The notes beneath the pieces are model-generated. The model was not told where the DNA came from. It saw nothing but the letters and a program-made list of their open reading frames with translations, and searched no databases. DNA of 46,044 nt, taken from Methylobacteriaceae bacterium (GTDB taxonomy: Bacteria; Pseudomonadota; Alphaproteobacteria; Rhizobiales; Beijerinckiaceae). Position numbers and translations under genes: made by a program. The stretch covers positions 1-46,044 of the forward strand of contig CANEZL010000036.1 in assembly GCA_947444195.1 (NCBI GenBank). The letters are read 5' to 3'. This document shows positions 7,854-16,450 of this stretch, piece by piece. The stretch's first letter is position 1; every line of letters starts with the position of its first letter.

Positions 7854-8996
7854 TCAGCGCCGGGCGAGCGCCGGGACGAGGGGCAGGGCGGCGAGGCTCA
7901 TCAGCGCCATCGCCCAGAAGGCCTGCGCCCCGAAGGCGCCGTAGAGGGGCCCGGCGGCGAGCGTCACCCCGGCACCTGTGAGCCCCAGGATGCTGGCATA
8001 GAGGCTGAGCGCCGTGGCGCGGGCCGAACCCGGCACCACCGCCGCGATCCGGTCGAGGCAGGCGAGGTGGAGGAGCGCGAAGCTCAAGCCGTGCAGGGCC
8101 TGCGCCCCGGCGAGCCAGGGCAGCGCCGCGGTCTCGGAAGCCACCGCCCAGCGCAGGGCGCCGGCCCCCGCGGCGAGCGCCATCGCGCCCGCGGGCCCGA
8201 GCCGCCCGAGGAGCGGCGGCCCGAGGAGGAGGAAGACCGCGACCTCGGCGGCGACCGCCTCCGCCCAGAGCAGCCCGGCGGTTTCCGCGCCGATGCCCGC
8301 GGCGCGCCAGCGGATCATGGCGAAGGTCTCGTGCATCCCGTGCGCGCCGACCACCAGGGCGGCGACGAGCAGCGTCCGGCGAAACGGCGCGATGCGCAGG
8401 AGATCGCGCCAGAGATCGCGCCACTCCGCCGGGGCCTCCTCCGCCCGCACGGGCGCGGCCGGCGCCCCCCAGGCGAGGGCGGCGGCACCCGCGAACAGCA
8501 GGGCGCCGGCCGCGAGCGCCGCGTCGAGGCCGTAGCCGGCGACCAGCCAGCCGGTCCCGGCGCTCGCGGCGACGAAGGCGAGGGAGCCCGCCGCACGCAC
8601 CCGGCCGTAGCCGAGCCCGACCCCGCCGCGGGCCGCGCCGAGGGCGAGCGCATCGGCGAGGGGCGCGAGGGGGGCGGTGCCGAGCGCGTAGGCGAGCCCG
8701 GCGAGGAGAACGGGGCCGAGGCCGGAGACCGGGAGATGGGCCAGGGCGGCGAGCCCCGCGACGAGGGCCGAGAGCGCCAGGATCCGGCCGGCCGCGCCGG
8801 AGGCGTCGGCGGCCCGCCCGGCGAGGGGCGCGGCCACCAGACGGACGAGGGTGGCGGCGCCGAGCACGAGGCCGATCTCCCCTGCCCCGAGCCCGCGGGC
8901 GGCGAGCAGGTTCGGCAGGACCGGCGAGAGGCAGCCATAGGCGCCGTAGAGCCCGGCAAACAGCGCGAGGACGCGCAACTCCGTTGCCGCGAGCAT
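7854..8996 (-). CDS. MFS transporter, HcaT-like (MFS_1_like)
   Basis: The 380-residue protein consists almost entirely of hydrophobic helices, about 12, arranged in two halves around a hydrophilic loop (WRDLWRDLLRIAPFRRTL, residues about 200-220). It resembles the MFS_1-like group of putative 3-phenylpropionate or nucleoside transporters. The AGRAADASGAAGRI loop after helix 2 replaces the usual MFS RxGRR motif. The start at 8996 is preceded by GGGAGG a few bases away; an in-frame ATG at 9050 would add 18 residues but lacks such a site. The substrate is unknown. It is divergent from the ferric-type ABC ATPase gene, with about 107 bp between them. Confidence 0.8.
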   Translation of the reverse strand: MLAATELRVLALFAGLYGAYGCLSPVLPNLLAARGLGAGEIGLVLGAATLVRLVAAPLAGRAADASGAAGRILALSALVAGLAALAHLPVSGLGPVLLAGLAYALGTAPLAPLADALALGAARGGVGLGYGRVRAAGSLAFVAASAGTGWLVAGYGLDAALAAGALLFAGAAALAWGAPAAPVRAEEAPAEWRDLWRDLLRIAPFRRTLLVAALVVGAHGMHETFAMIRWRAAGIGAETAGLLWAEAVAAEVAVFLLLGPPLLGRLGPAGAMALAAGAGALRWAVASETAALPWLAGAQALHGLSFALLHLACLDRIAAVVPGSARATALSLYASILGLTGAGVTLAAGPLYGAFGAQAFWAMALMSLAALPLVPALARR

Positions 8997-9103
8997 CCAC
9001 CCTCCCCTTGTCCCCGGCCAGGGTAGCGCGGATTGCGCCGGGCGGCCCATCGCGTAAACGGGCGGGACCCGACGCGGCGGCCCCGCGCGGCAACCGGAGG
9101 TCC

Positions 9104-10165
9104 ATGCCCGAGATCCCCCGCCTCGAACTCGACGGCATCGGCTGCCGCTTCGGCGCCGTGCGCGCCCTCGACGCGGTCTCGCTCGCCGTCGCCCCCGGCG
9201 AGATCGTCGGGCTGCTCGGCGATTCGGGCTGCGGCAAGAGCACGCTCCTGCGGATCGTGGCCGGGCTGGAGCGGCCGGACCGGGGCACGATGCGTCTCGA
9301 CGGGCGCCCGGTCGGCCCTGGGGTGCCGCCGGAGGCGCGGGGCATCGGCATGATGTTCCAGGACTACGCCCTGTTCCCCCACCTCACCGTGGCGGAGAAC
9401 GTGCGCTTCGGCCTCGCCGGTCTGCCGCGGGCGCGGGCCGGGGCGGTGGCGGCGGCACGCCTCGCCGAGGTCGGGCTGACGGCGCGGGCCGGGCACTACC
9501 CCGCCACCCTCTCGGGGGGCGAGGCGCAGCGGGTGGCGCTCGCCCGGGCGCTGGCGCCGGGTCCGCGCCTGCTGCTCCTCGACGAGCCCTTCTCCAACCT
9601 CGACCGGCGCACCCGCGACCGGGTCCGGGCCGACACCCTGGCCGTGCTGCGGGAGGCGGGCGCCACCGCCCTCCTCGTCACCCACGATCCGGAGGAGGCG
9701 CTGGAGGTCTGCGACCGGATCGGCCTGATGCGGGCGGGGCGCCTCGCGCAGACGGGCACGGGGGCGGAACTCTACCGGCGCCCGGCCTCCCTCTTCGCGG
9801 CCCGCTTCCTCGGCGAGCTCGGCGAGATCCCGGGGCGCTGCCGGGCCGGGTCCCTCGACACGCCGTTCGGCGCCCTGCCGGCACCGGGCTTCGCCGAGGG
9901 TGCGCCCCTCTGCGCCGCCTTCCGGCCGGCGGCGCTCCGCATCGCCGGCGATCGCCCCGTCGATCCCGCCGGCGACGGCGTGCCCGCGCGGGTGCTGCGC
10001 CGGATCTATCTCGGCGTCGGCGCGCGCCTGGAGGTGGCGGTGGCGGGCATCCCGGATCCCCTGCGCCTCGCCGTCCCCCCGGAGGCGGGCCACGCGCCGG
10101 GCTCGGAGCTCACGCTCACCCTCGACCGCGAGAGGGTCTATATTTTTGCGGACGACCGGGATTAA
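9104..10165 (+). CDS. ABC transporter ATP-binding protein, Fe3+/spermidine type
   Basis: This 353-residue ATPase has Walker A GDSGCGKST (39-47), Q-loop Gln86 in MMFQDYALFPHLTV, signature LSGGE (136-140), Walker B LLLLDEP (156-162) and the switch LLVTHDPEEAL. A C-terminal TOBE-like domain of about 110 residues is typical of the FbpC/PotA/CysA class. The ATG at 9104 follows CGGAGG closely; the frame is open upstream but without a comparable site. A ferric-type binding protein gene follows on the same strand, so ferric-ion import is the likeliest role. No permease gene is adjacent; a matching one lies at 29621-31345. Its substrate remains inferred. Confidence 0.92.
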   Translation: MPEIPRLELDGIGCRFGAVRALDAVSLAVAPGEIVGLLGDSGCGKSTLLRIVAGLERPDRGTMRLDGRPVGPGVPPEARGIGMMFQDYALFPHLTVAENVRFGLAGLPRARAGAVAAARLAEVGLTARAGHYPATLSGGEAQRVALARALAPGPRLLLLDEPFSNLDRRTRDRVRADTLAVLREAGATALLVTHDPEEALEVCDRIGLMRAGRLAQTGTGAELYRRPASLFAARFLGELGEIPGRCRAGSLDTPFGALPAPGFAEGAPLCAAFRPAALRIAGDRPVDPAGDGVPARVLRRIYLGVGARLEVAVAGIPDPLRLAVPPEAGHAPGSELTLTLDRERVYIFADDRD

Positions 10166-10329
10166 AAGCGCGGGGGCGGCGAATACGCTCGCGCCGTCTT
10201 TCATTGTTATAATTCAAAAACTTAAGTCTTGATTTCGCGCAAGCGATCCCGCTCTAGCTCGCCCCGCTCAGCGCGCCCCACGCGATACCCGGAACCGGGT
10301 GTCCGCGCGGGGCACCAAGGGAGGGTTCG
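10166..10329 (+). promoter_or_regulatory. AT-rich gap upstream of the ferric-binding protein gene
   Basis: The gap contains an unusually AT-rich island at about 10196-10236 (TTATAATTCAAAAACTTAAG) in otherwise very GC-rich DNA. This probably marks a promoter or operator for the binding-protein gene. It could be iron-responsive, but I cannot match it confidently to an Irr or RirA site. GGGAGG at 10320-10325 is the ribosome-binding site for the downstream ATG. Confidence 0.4.
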
Positions 10330-11352
10330 ATGCCGGGTGGAAACGTGAAAGCCGCTGTCCTTGCCACGGTGCTGCTCGGCGCCGGTTCGGCCGGAGCGGC
10401 GGAGGTCAACCTCTACACCACGCGCGAGCCCGGCCTGATCCGGCCGCTGCTCGACGCCTACACCGCCAAGAGCGGCGTCACCGTCAACACGGTCTTCGTG
10501 GAGAAGGGCCTCGCCGAGCGCGTGGCCGCGGAGGGCGAGCGGGCCAAGGCCGACGTGCTGATGACCGTGGACATCGGCAACCTGATCGAGCTCGTGGACC
10601 GCGGGCTCGCCCAGCCCGTCGCCTCGCCGAGCCTGGAGGCCGCGATCCCGCCGGCCCTGCGCGACGCCGAGGGGCGCTGGTTCACCCTCTCCACCCGCGC
10701 CCGCGTGGCCTATGCCGACGCCCGCGACCTCGCCGACCTGAAGAGCCTCGCCTACGAGGATCTGGCCGACCCGAAATGGCGGGGCAAGCTCTGCCTGCGC
10801 TCCGGGCAGCACCCCTACAACACGGCCCTCGTGGCGCATTACCTCGTCAAGCACGGGCCCGAGAAGACCGAGAGCTGGCTGAAGGGCGTGAAGGAGAACC
10901 TCGCCCGCAAGCCCGCGGGCGGCGACCGGGACGTGGCCCGCGACATCCTCGCCGATACCTGCGAGCTGGGCCTGGGCAATTCCTACTATGTGGGCCTGAT
11001 GCGGGCGGGCAAGGGCGGCCCGGAGCAGGTGAAGTGGGGCGAGGCGATCCGCGTGGTGCTGCCCACCTTCGCGGGCGGCGGCACGCACGTGAACGTCTCG
11101 GGCGCCGTGGTGGCCAGGAACGCGCCGAACCGCGACGCGGCGGTCAAGCTCCTCGAATACCTCGTCTCCGACGAGGCCCAGGCGCTCTACGCGCAGATGA
11201 ACTACGAGTACCCGGTCAAGGCCGGCGCCAGGATCGACCCGCTCCTGACCGCGCTGGGCACCCTGACCATCGATCCGACGCCGCTGGCCGAGATCGCCCG
11301 CAACCGGAAGGCGGCGAGCCTGCTCCTCGACAAGATCGGCTTCGACAACTGA
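10330..11352 (+). CDS. Fe3+ ABC transporter periplasmic binding protein
   Basis: The 340-residue protein has a signal peptide (KAAVLATVLLGAGSAGAA, cleavage near residue 24), followed by EVNLYTTREPGLIRPLLDAYTAKSG, the start typical of FutA/FbpA/IdiA-type ferric-binding proteins. The adjacent tyrosines at about 219-220 (NSYYVGLM) match the conserved iron-coordinating Tyr pair of this family. The body contains GDRDVARDILADTCELGLG and FAGGGTHVNVSGA, both family-typical. It should work in the periplasm with the ATPase just upstream; the permease is probably the gene at 29621. The ATG at 10330 is preceded by GGGAGG four bases upstream. Confidence 0.92.
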   Translation: MPGGNVKAAVLATVLLGAGSAGAAEVNLYTTREPGLIRPLLDAYTAKSGVTVNTVFVEKGLAERVAAEGERAKADVLMTVDIGNLIELVDRGLAQPVASPSLEAAIPPALRDAEGRWFTLSTRARVAYADARDLADLKSLAYEDLADPKWRGKLCLRSGQHPYNTALVAHYLVKHGPEKTESWLKGVKENLARKPAGGDRDVARDILADTCELGLGNSYYVGLMRAGKGGPEQVKWGEAIRVVLPTFAGGGTHVNVSGAVVARNAPNRDAAVKLLEYLVSDEAQALYAQMNYEYPVKAGARIDPLLTALGTLTIDPTPLAEIARNRKAASLLLDKIGFDN

Positions 11353-11424
11353 GCGCGGCGATCTCGAGCGCGGCGCCCGGGGCGGCGGTGCCCGCCGACC
11401 GCCCGGATCGCCCGGGAGAGGACC

Positions 11425-11817
11425 CTACTCGGCCTGGGCGGTGCGGGTGTTGCTGCGCCGCGCCGTCCAGCGCCCGGAGCAGAAGGACGAGACCTTCCAG
11501 GTGCCGCCGCCGCTCTGGGCCTGGAGGCGGCCGGAGACGGCGCCGCTGGTGCCGCCGTTGGAGACCGTGACGCCGACCGTGCCGTCCGCACCGACCCGGC
11601 CGCTCATGCGCGTGCCGCCCTCCGCCGCCGAGGCGAGGCGGACCTGACCCTCCTGGATCGAGACCGCGTAGCTGTAGCGGCTGTCGCAGATCCCGCTCTC
11701 GGTGACGAGTTCCACCCGCCACGTGCCGTTGAAGTCGCTCGCCGCGGCGGCGCCGGCCGTGACGAGGGGCAGCGCGAGGGCGGCGGCGCGGGCGAGAAGG
11801 GTGAAGGTCGGCGTCAT
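11425..11817 (-). CDS. Small secreted hypothetical protein
   Basis: I do not recognise a named family. The 130-residue product begins with a clear signal peptide (MTPTFTLLARAAALALPLVTAGAAAA, cleavage before SDFNGTW). The mature part of about 104 residues is Gly/Ser/Val-rich with the pattern GTWRVELVTESGICDSRYSYAVSI. It probably forms an all-beta sandwich with three cysteines, near residues 44, 113 and elsewhere. Similar short exported proteins with an FNGTW start and a CS-W near the end recur in Methylobacteriaceae (memory, not checked). It faces the ferric-binding-protein gene convergently, so no operon link exists. The longer open frame to 12141 lacks a credible start. Confidence 0.65.
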   Translation of the reverse strand: MTPTFTLLARAAALALPLVTAGAAAASDFNGTWRVELVTESGICDSRYSYAVSIQEGQVRLASAAEGGTRMSGRVGADGTVGVTVSNGGTSGAVSGRLQAQSGGGTWKVSSFCSGRWTARRSNTRTAQAE

Positions 11818-12215
11818 GGGCTCCCCGAGACAAGCATGTCCTGTCCGCCGCGACGGGCGTCGCGGGGCTCTATGGTCGTGGGACCCGTCGGGACCCGTCG
11901 GCAGGTGATGATCCGGGATTAGAAGTGCGAAGCGGCGAGAATATGACGCCGCGATCTCAATCTTGGTCCAAGCTTTGCCGTTGCCGGTGCGTATCCGCCG
12001 GCTCTCGACGGAGCGAATGCCAGGGTCGAGCTGTACGGGAGCTGAATCGATCCTTTCGCCGCGAAGAAGCGCGCCAAAGACCCGCTCGATAAGCTGCCCG
12101 AGCCCTTCGATCCGCGGCCCCATGAGGCGCCGGTGCGACACCTCGGAGCCGGTCGAGTTGTTTTCCAGGGCCTTACCTCGTCCCGAGGTCGCGGATGGGA
12201 GGGCCGGCCCAGATA
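11818..12215. other. 398-bp gap with no convincing gene
   Basis: The stretch lies between two minus-strand genes. A minus-strand frame stays open from 12141 into the secreted-protein gene, but its residues match no family I know, so it may be a decayed gene. A tandem pair of GGGACCCGTC units lies at about 11880-11899. Composition is lower in GC around 11920-12180 than on either side. It should hold the promoter of the secreted-protein gene. Confidence 0.4.
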
Positions 12216-13082
12216 TCAGGCCGCTTCGGCTCCACGGAACGTCGCGCCGACGAGGCGCAGGACGGCCGCGAGGCGCGGCTCGCTGTCGCGGGCGTGCAGC
12301 ACCACCTCGGCCGCCGGCAACCGGGGAAGCCCGAGGGCTGCGCCGACCTCCAGGGCCCCCGGCGGAGCGACCCGGTGGGCGAGCGCCGCGACGCCGAGGC
12401 CGGCGCTGATCGCCGCCCCCACCGCGAGGATGCCGCCGCCGACGAACACCTCCGTCCAGGACAGGCCCGCCGCGTCGAGGCAGCGGCCGGCGATCTCGCG
12501 CACGCCGCAGGGCTCGGCGAGGGTCGCGATCCGCAGGGGCTCCCCCGGCCGGTGCCGGAAGCCCGGCGACGCGAACCAGCCGAAGGCCTCGCGGGCGAGC
12601 AGGCGCCCGTCCTCCCGCCCGTCCTCGTTGCGGACGATCACCGCGTCGCAGGCGCCCCCGTCATAGGCGGCGATGAGCTCGCGGGAGCGCCCAATGCGCA
12701 GCTCGATGACGAGGCCCGGATCCTGCCCGGCGATGCGCCCGATCAGGTGGGGCAGTTCCGGCCCGGCCACGTGGTCGCTGATGCCGAGGACGAGGCGCCG
12801 GGGCGGCGTCGGCACGATCCGCTGCCAGGCCCGCTCCTGCGCCGAGAGCAGGTCGCGCGCGCCGGGCAGAAAGGCCTCCCCGCGGGCCGAGAGGCGGACA
12901 TGGCGGGGCGTGCGTTCGAGGAGGCGGTGGCCGAGGCGCTCCTCCAGGCGCTTCAGGCGCAGGCTCACCGCGGCCTGCGAGGTGCCCAGCGCCTCGGCCG
13001 CGCGGGTGAAGCTGCCGAGATCGGCCACGAGCACGAAGGCCTGGACGGCGTCGGTATCGAGGGCGCGGGCCGGCAGGATCAT
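12216..13082 (-). CDS. LysR family transcriptional regulator
   Basis: The 288-residue protein has an N-terminal winged helix-turn-helix of LysR type at about residues 9-68 (VQAFVLVADLGSFTRAAEALGTSQAAVSLRLKRLEERLGHRLLER region) and a periplasmic-binding-protein-like effector domain from about 95. It is divergent from the DUF4865-tautomerase pair, with a 93-bp gap, the usual geometry for a LysR regulator controlling its neighbours. The effector is unknown. The ATG at 13082 (MILPARALDTDAVQAF) places the HTH at the expected position. Confidence 0.93.
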   Translation of the reverse strand: MILPARALDTDAVQAFVLVADLGSFTRAAEALGTSQAAVSLRLKRLEERLGHRLLERTPRHVRLSARGEAFLPGARDLLSAQERAWQRIVPTPPRRLVLGISDHVAGPELPHLIGRIAGQDPGLVIELRIGRSRELIAAYDGGACDAVIVRNEDGREDGRLLAREAFGWFASPGFRHRPGEPLRIATLAEPCGVREIAGRCLDAAGLSWTEVFVGGGILAVGAAISAGLGVAALAHRVAPPGALEVGAALGLPRLPAAEVVLHARDSEPRLAAVLRLVGATFRGAEAA

Positions 13083-13175
13083 AAAGAACGCTCATCGTAC
13101 ATATAACGAGCGATATCTTTCTCTCATGACCGCGATTCGGCAAGACCGCATCGACACCCGCGATGGAGCCGAAAC
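13083..13175. promoter_or_regulatory. Divergent promoter region, LysR / DUF4865 genes
   Basis: This 93-bp gap contains an AT-rich stretch near 13085-13125 with CATATAACGAGCGATAT, unlike the surrounding DNA. ATCGTACATATAACGAGCGATAT contains the interrupted dyad ATCGT/GCGAT, a plausible LysR operator with the T-N11-A character. GGAG at 13165-13168 is the ribosome-binding site for the GTG start at 13176. Confidence 0.45.
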
Positions 13176-13733
13176 GTGCTGGTCCTGCGCTACCGCCACC
13201 GCCTGCCCGCCGATTACGCGATGGGCCGCATCCGCGAGCGGGCCGCCGCCCGCGGCCCGCTCTGGGACACGGCGCCCGGCCTCGCCTTCAAGGCGTTCAC
13301 GGCCACGGAGGCCGGGGGGCCCGGCGGCTCCGGCAACGGCTACGCCTCCACCTATCTCTGGCTGGACCCGGGGGCGGCCACCGCCTTCCTCACCGACGAC
13401 CGCTTCCGGGCGGTGATCGACGGGTTCGGCCGCCCGCGGGTCGGGATCGCGCTGCCCCTTGCCGTCGCCGCGGGGTCGGCGGCGGGCGCGGCCCATCTCA
13501 CGCACGAGCGGATCGCCCTCGCCACGGGTTGCGACCTCGCCGCCCTGCGCGCGGCCGAGGCGGAGCGCGCCGCGGCGGCGGTGGCGGCGGGCGCCTGCGC
13601 CGCGGTGAGCGCCCTCGACCCGGCGGCGTGGCAGCTCGTGCGCGTCGCGCTCCACCGGGACGGGCCGGCGGCCGAGCGGCCGGAGGCCGTCCTGCACCTC
13701 GCCGCCCCCGGCTGGGCGCATCTCGCCCGCTGA
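13176..13733 (+). CDS. DUF4865 family protein
   Basis: The 185-residue protein matches DUF4865. Features are an N-terminal beta strand with RYRHRLPADYAMGRIRERA, then GLAFKAFTATEAG, the YASTYLWLDPGAATAFL block and FGRPRVGIALPLAVAAG. The family looks like a dimeric alpha/beta-barrel (monooxygenase-like) fold, but its reaction is unknown. The start is GTG at 13176. It lies 37 bp before a tautomerase gene and is divergent from a LysR gene; this trio recurs in proteobacteria (recollection), suggesting a joint role in modifying a small carbonyl compound. The second half is unusually Ala-rich. Confidence 0.82.
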   Translation: MLVLRYRHRLPADYAMGRIRERAAARGPLWDTAPGLAFKAFTATEAGGPGGSGNGYASTYLWLDPGAATAFLTDDRFRAVIDGFGRPRVGIALPLAVAAGSAAGAAHLTHERIALATGCDLAALRAAEAERAAAAVAAGACAAVSALDPAAWQLVRVALHRDGPAAERPEAVLHLAAPGWAHLAR

Positions 13734-13770
13734 ACCCCACCCACGAAGCCGCACCACGAGGAGACCGACC

Positions 13771-14160
13771 ATGCCCCTGATCCGCATCGCCCTCCGCAAG
13801 GGCAAGCCGGAGGCGTACAGGACCGCCCTGACGGAGGGCGTCTACGCCGCCCTGCGCACGACCTTCGACGTGCCGGAGGACGACCGCTTCGCGCTGGTCA
13901 GCGCGCACGAGGCCTGCGACTTCGCCTACGGCGCCTCGTATCTCGGCATCGCCCGCAGCGACGACCTCGTGATCGTGCAGATCACCTGCAACGACACCCG
14001 CGGGCTCGCGCAGAAGCGGGCCCTCTACCGGGCCATCGCCGAGAATCTCGGCCGCGATCCGGGCGTGCGGCCGGAGGACGTCTTCATCAACCTCGTCGAG
14101 GTGAAGGCCGAGAACTGGTCGTTCGGGAACGGACGCGCGCAATATGCCGGGGCCGACTGA
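13771..14160 (+). CDS. Tautomerase family protein (Tautomerase_2)
   Basis: The 129-residue protein starts MPLIRIALRKGK, which leaves Pro as the N-terminal residue after Met removal. That Pro is the general base in the tautomerase/4-oxalocrotonate superfamily. The C-terminal block EDVFINLVEVKAENWSFGNG matches the longer Tautomerase_2 group, related to malonate-semialdehyde-decarboxylase-like enzymes. It probably acts on enol/keto acids in the cytosol; the substrate is unknown. GAGGAG about eight bases before the ATG supports the start. It is the second gene of the LysR-controlled unit. Confidence 0.9.
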   Translation: MPLIRIALRKGKPEAYRTALTEGVYAALRTTFDVPEDDRFALVSAHEACDFAYGASYLGIARSDDLVIVQITCNDTRGLAQKRALYRAIAENLGRDPGVRPEDVFINLVEVKAENWSFGNGRAQYAGAD

Positions 14161-14258
14161 GCAGCCGTCCGGCCCCGGTCGATCGCCGCGCTCGCGGACG
14201 GGACTCTCCTCCCCTGCGGGGGTAGCCTGACCGGCGCGACCGTGCGGAACGCCCGCGC

Positions 14259-14465
14259 CTACTCCGTCAGCGGACGGGCCTCTTCCGGCAGCATGATCGG
14301 GATGCCGTCGCGGATCGGGTAGGCGAGCTTGGCCGAGCGGCTGATCAGTTCCTGCCGGGCGGCGTCGTACTCGAGGCTGCCCTTGGTGAGGGGGCAGACC
14401 AAGATCTCGAGGAGCTTCGGGTCGACGCGGGTCGCCTCGACGGGGTCGATGAGGTCGTTGGCCAT
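14259..14465 (-). CDS. Trm112 family protein
   Basis: The 68-residue protein has the Trm112/YcaR pattern: [20 protein letters not shown], a middle [28 protein letters not shown]. This is the small single-domain form found next to other genes in Hyphomicrobiales. It keeps one of the metal-site cysteines (Cys24) and probably binds no zinc. Trm112 proteins activate methyltransferases in other organisms; the bacterial partner here is unknown. The chosen ATG at 14465 is preceded by GGAGAG; an alternative at 14480 overlaps the previous stop as ATGA and would add five residues. It is the last gene of the thioredoxin-LON-Trm112 operon. Confidence 0.9.
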   Translation of the reverse strand: MANDLIDPVEATRVDPKLLEILVCPLTKGSLEYDAARQELISRSAKLAYPIRDGIPIMLPEEARPLTE

Positions 14466-14476
14466 GCTCTCTCCAG

Positions 14477-15148
14477 TCATTGCAGCGTCGGCTCGGGGCC
14501 GGATCCGCGCACCAGTTCCATCTGCGTGACCGCGATCAGGATCTCGGCCCGCGTCTTCAGGTCCTGCGCCTCCAGCATGGCCTGCTTCTCGCGCACGCCG
14601 AAGGGGCTCATCATGCAGAGCGCGTTGACGAGGGCCTCGTTCGGCGCCTCCTCGATGCCCGCCCAATCGACCTTCAGGTCGTTCGATTCCACGAAGTCGC
14701 GCAGGGCCTTCAGGACGCCCGCGCGGTCCACCCGCTCCTCGCCCGCCCGCGCCGCGAAGTCCACCGCGAAGTCGTCGTAGGACACCTGGCAGCGGCGATA
14801 GGCGGAGGCCGAGGCGAGCTCGCTCTCGACCCGGAACCGGCTGATCCCGGTGAGCGAGATCAGGTAGCGGCCGTCCCCCGTCTCGGCGAACTGCGTCAGC
14901 CGCCCGAGGCAGCCGACCCGGTAGAGCCTCGGGCTGAGGGCGGCCCCGGCCCCGCCCTCCGGGTCCGGCTGGATCATGCCGATGACCCGGTCGGTGCGTA
15001 AGCAGTCGTCCACCATGGCGAGGTAGCGCGGCTCGAAGATGTTGAGCGGCATCTGACCCCGCGGCAGCAGCAGGGCGCCGGGCAGAGGGAAGACCGGGAT
15101 CACGGCCGGGCAATCGGCCGGGCTCCTGTAGCCCGCATGGGTGCTCAC
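14477..15148 (-). CDS. LON N-terminal (substrate-binding) domain protein
   Basis: This 223-residue protein consists of a Lon N-terminal domain alone: [32 protein letters not shown] at about 17-48, [19 protein letters not shown] near 93-110, and a helical end. It has no ATPase or protease part, so it cannot be a Lon protease. Stand-alone LON-domain proteins are thought to bind protein or peptide substrates, but their job is unproven. It lies 25 bp after the thioredoxin gene and overlaps or abuts the Trm112 gene, so the three are co-transcribed. Confidence 0.92.
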   Translation of the reverse strand: MSTHAGYRSPADCPAVIPVFPLPGALLLPRGQMPLNIFEPRYLAMVDDCLRTDRVIGMIQPDPEGGAGAALSPRLYRVGCLGRLTQFAETGDGRYLISLTGISRFRVESELASASAYRRCQVSYDDFAVDFAARAGEERVDRAGVLKALRDFVESNDLKVDWAGIEEAPNEALVNALCMMSPFGVREKQAMLEAQDLKTRAEILIAVTQMELVRGSGPEPTLQ

Positions 15149-15173
15149 TCGCGCCTCCCCTCCCGCGGCGCCG

Positions 15174-16088
15174 CTACGAGAACAGCAGCGTCGACAGCTT
15201 GCGCCGCCCGCGGATCGTGTCCGGGTCCATCACGCCCCAGGCCTCGAAGAACTGGAGCAGCTGCCGGCGGGCGCCGTCCTCGTTCCAGTCGCGGTCGCGG
15301 CGGCGGATCTCGATGAGATGGTCGACGGCCGCGCTGCGGTCGCCGCGGGCGGCGAGCCCCAGCGCGAGGTCGAAGCGGGCCTGGTGGTCGTCGGCATCGG
15401 CCTCGACCTGGGCCTGCAGCCCGGCCAGATCGCCGAGGGAGGCCGCCTGATCGGCGAGATCGAGGGCGGCGCGGATGCTGGCGAGGGCCGGATCGTTCGC
15501 CTTGGCCTCGGGCACCATGGCGAGCACCTGGCGGGCGTTCTCCAACTCGCCCGCGTCGAGCTGGATCTTGGCGAGTCCGGCGAGCGCGGCGACGTTGTCG
15601 GGCTCCTGCTCCAGCACCGCGGCGTAGAGTTCGGAGGCGCTCGCGAGGTCCCCCTCGCCGACGAGGCGGGCGGCTTCCTCCAGCGCCCCCTCGATGGGGC
15701 TCGGGCCGGAGGGGCCGGCGAGCCGGTCGATGAAGGCCTTCACCTGGCTCTCGGGCACGGCGCCCATGAAGCCGTCCACGGGCTGGCCGCGCTGGAAGGC
15801 GATGACGGCGGGGATCGACTGGATGCCGAGCTGCCCGGCGATGGAGGGGTGCTCGTCGATGTTCATCTTCACGAGCACGACCTTGCCGCCGGCCGCCGTG
15901 ACGGCCTTCTCCAGCACGGGGGTGAGCTGCTTGCAGGGGCCGCACCAGGGCGCCCAGAAATCGACCAGGACCGGACGGTTCATCGATTCGGCGATCACGT
16001 CCTGGCGGAATCCGGCCGTGGTCGTGTCCTTCACGAGGTCGGCCGCGCCGGACTTCGGCGTGTCGCCGGCGAGGGAATCGTTCAGCAT
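15174..16088 (-). CDS. Thioredoxin-TPR protein (CnoX/YbbN-like)
   Basis: The 304-residue protein joins an N-terminal thioredoxin fold (about 22-125) to a C-terminal tetratricopeptide region (about 128-290). The active site WCGPC (48-52) keeps both cysteines, unlike Escherichia coli CnoX, so redox activity is likely. The cis-Pro loop SIPAVIAF lies near 91-98. Members act as cytosolic redox chaperones (chaperedoxins) that protect proteins and can transfer them to folding machinery. The ATG at 16088, preceded by CGAGG, begins a short leader before the conserved domain; the open frame beyond is not supported. It heads the LON/Trm112 operon. Confidence 0.92.
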   Translation of the reverse strand: MLNDSLAGDTPKSGAADLVKDTTTAGFRQDVIAESMNRPVLVDFWAPWCGPCKQLTPVLEKAVTAAGGKVVLVKMNIDEHPSIAGQLGIQSIPAVIAFQRGQPVDGFMGAVPESQVKAFIDRLAGPSGPSPIEGALEEAARLVGEGDLASASELYAAVLEQEPDNVAALAGLAKIQLDAGELENARQVLAMVPEAKANDPALASIRAALDLADQAASLGDLAGLQAQVEADADDHQARFDLALGLAARGDRSAAVDHLIEIRRRDRDWNEDGARRQLLQFFEAWGVMDPDTIRGRRKLSTLLFS

Positions 16089-16390
16089 CGGGTCGTGCCT
16101 CGGGATCTGGTCGTGCCGGCCGGTGCGGCGGCGCGGCTCCGTGTGCCTGCCGTACCGGGATCGTGCCCGCGCGCAAGACGCGAGCGGGTCTCCTGAGCCA
16201 TAGATGGGACGCACGCCGTGGGCTGACCAGCCCGCGGCGGGGCCCCGGCAACGAGTCCGCGGTCCGACGCGCCCCTGCGACGGCTCGGCACCCGCCACGG
16301 CGGAGCGCGCCCGGATCGCCCTGGGGTCGCGGGCCGATTCCGCGGGGCCGGATTCCCGCTCCGCGTAATGGCCCCGGGCGGTCGGGCCCT
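16089..16390. other. Gap with no gene seen
   Basis: About 300 bp upstream of the thioredoxin gene, very GC-rich, holding no open frame with recognisable protein content. The promoter of the thioredoxin-LON-Trm112 operon must lie here. I see no clear terminator or riboswitch fold. Confidence 0.4.
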
Positions 16391-16450
16391 TGAGCATCGT
16401 CCCGAAAGGTGTTGCCGGCTTTCGGGAGAAGACGATGCCGAATCGAGAGC

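Noticed and set aside
7708..9351. Long minus-strand frame overlapping the MFS and ABC genes
   Set aside because: It conflicts with two well-supported genes and is rich in Arg/Pro/Ala without any recognisable domain.
10222..11088. Minus-strand frame opposite the ferric-binding protein
   Set aside because: Antisense to a gene with a signal peptide and family motifs; no domain content.
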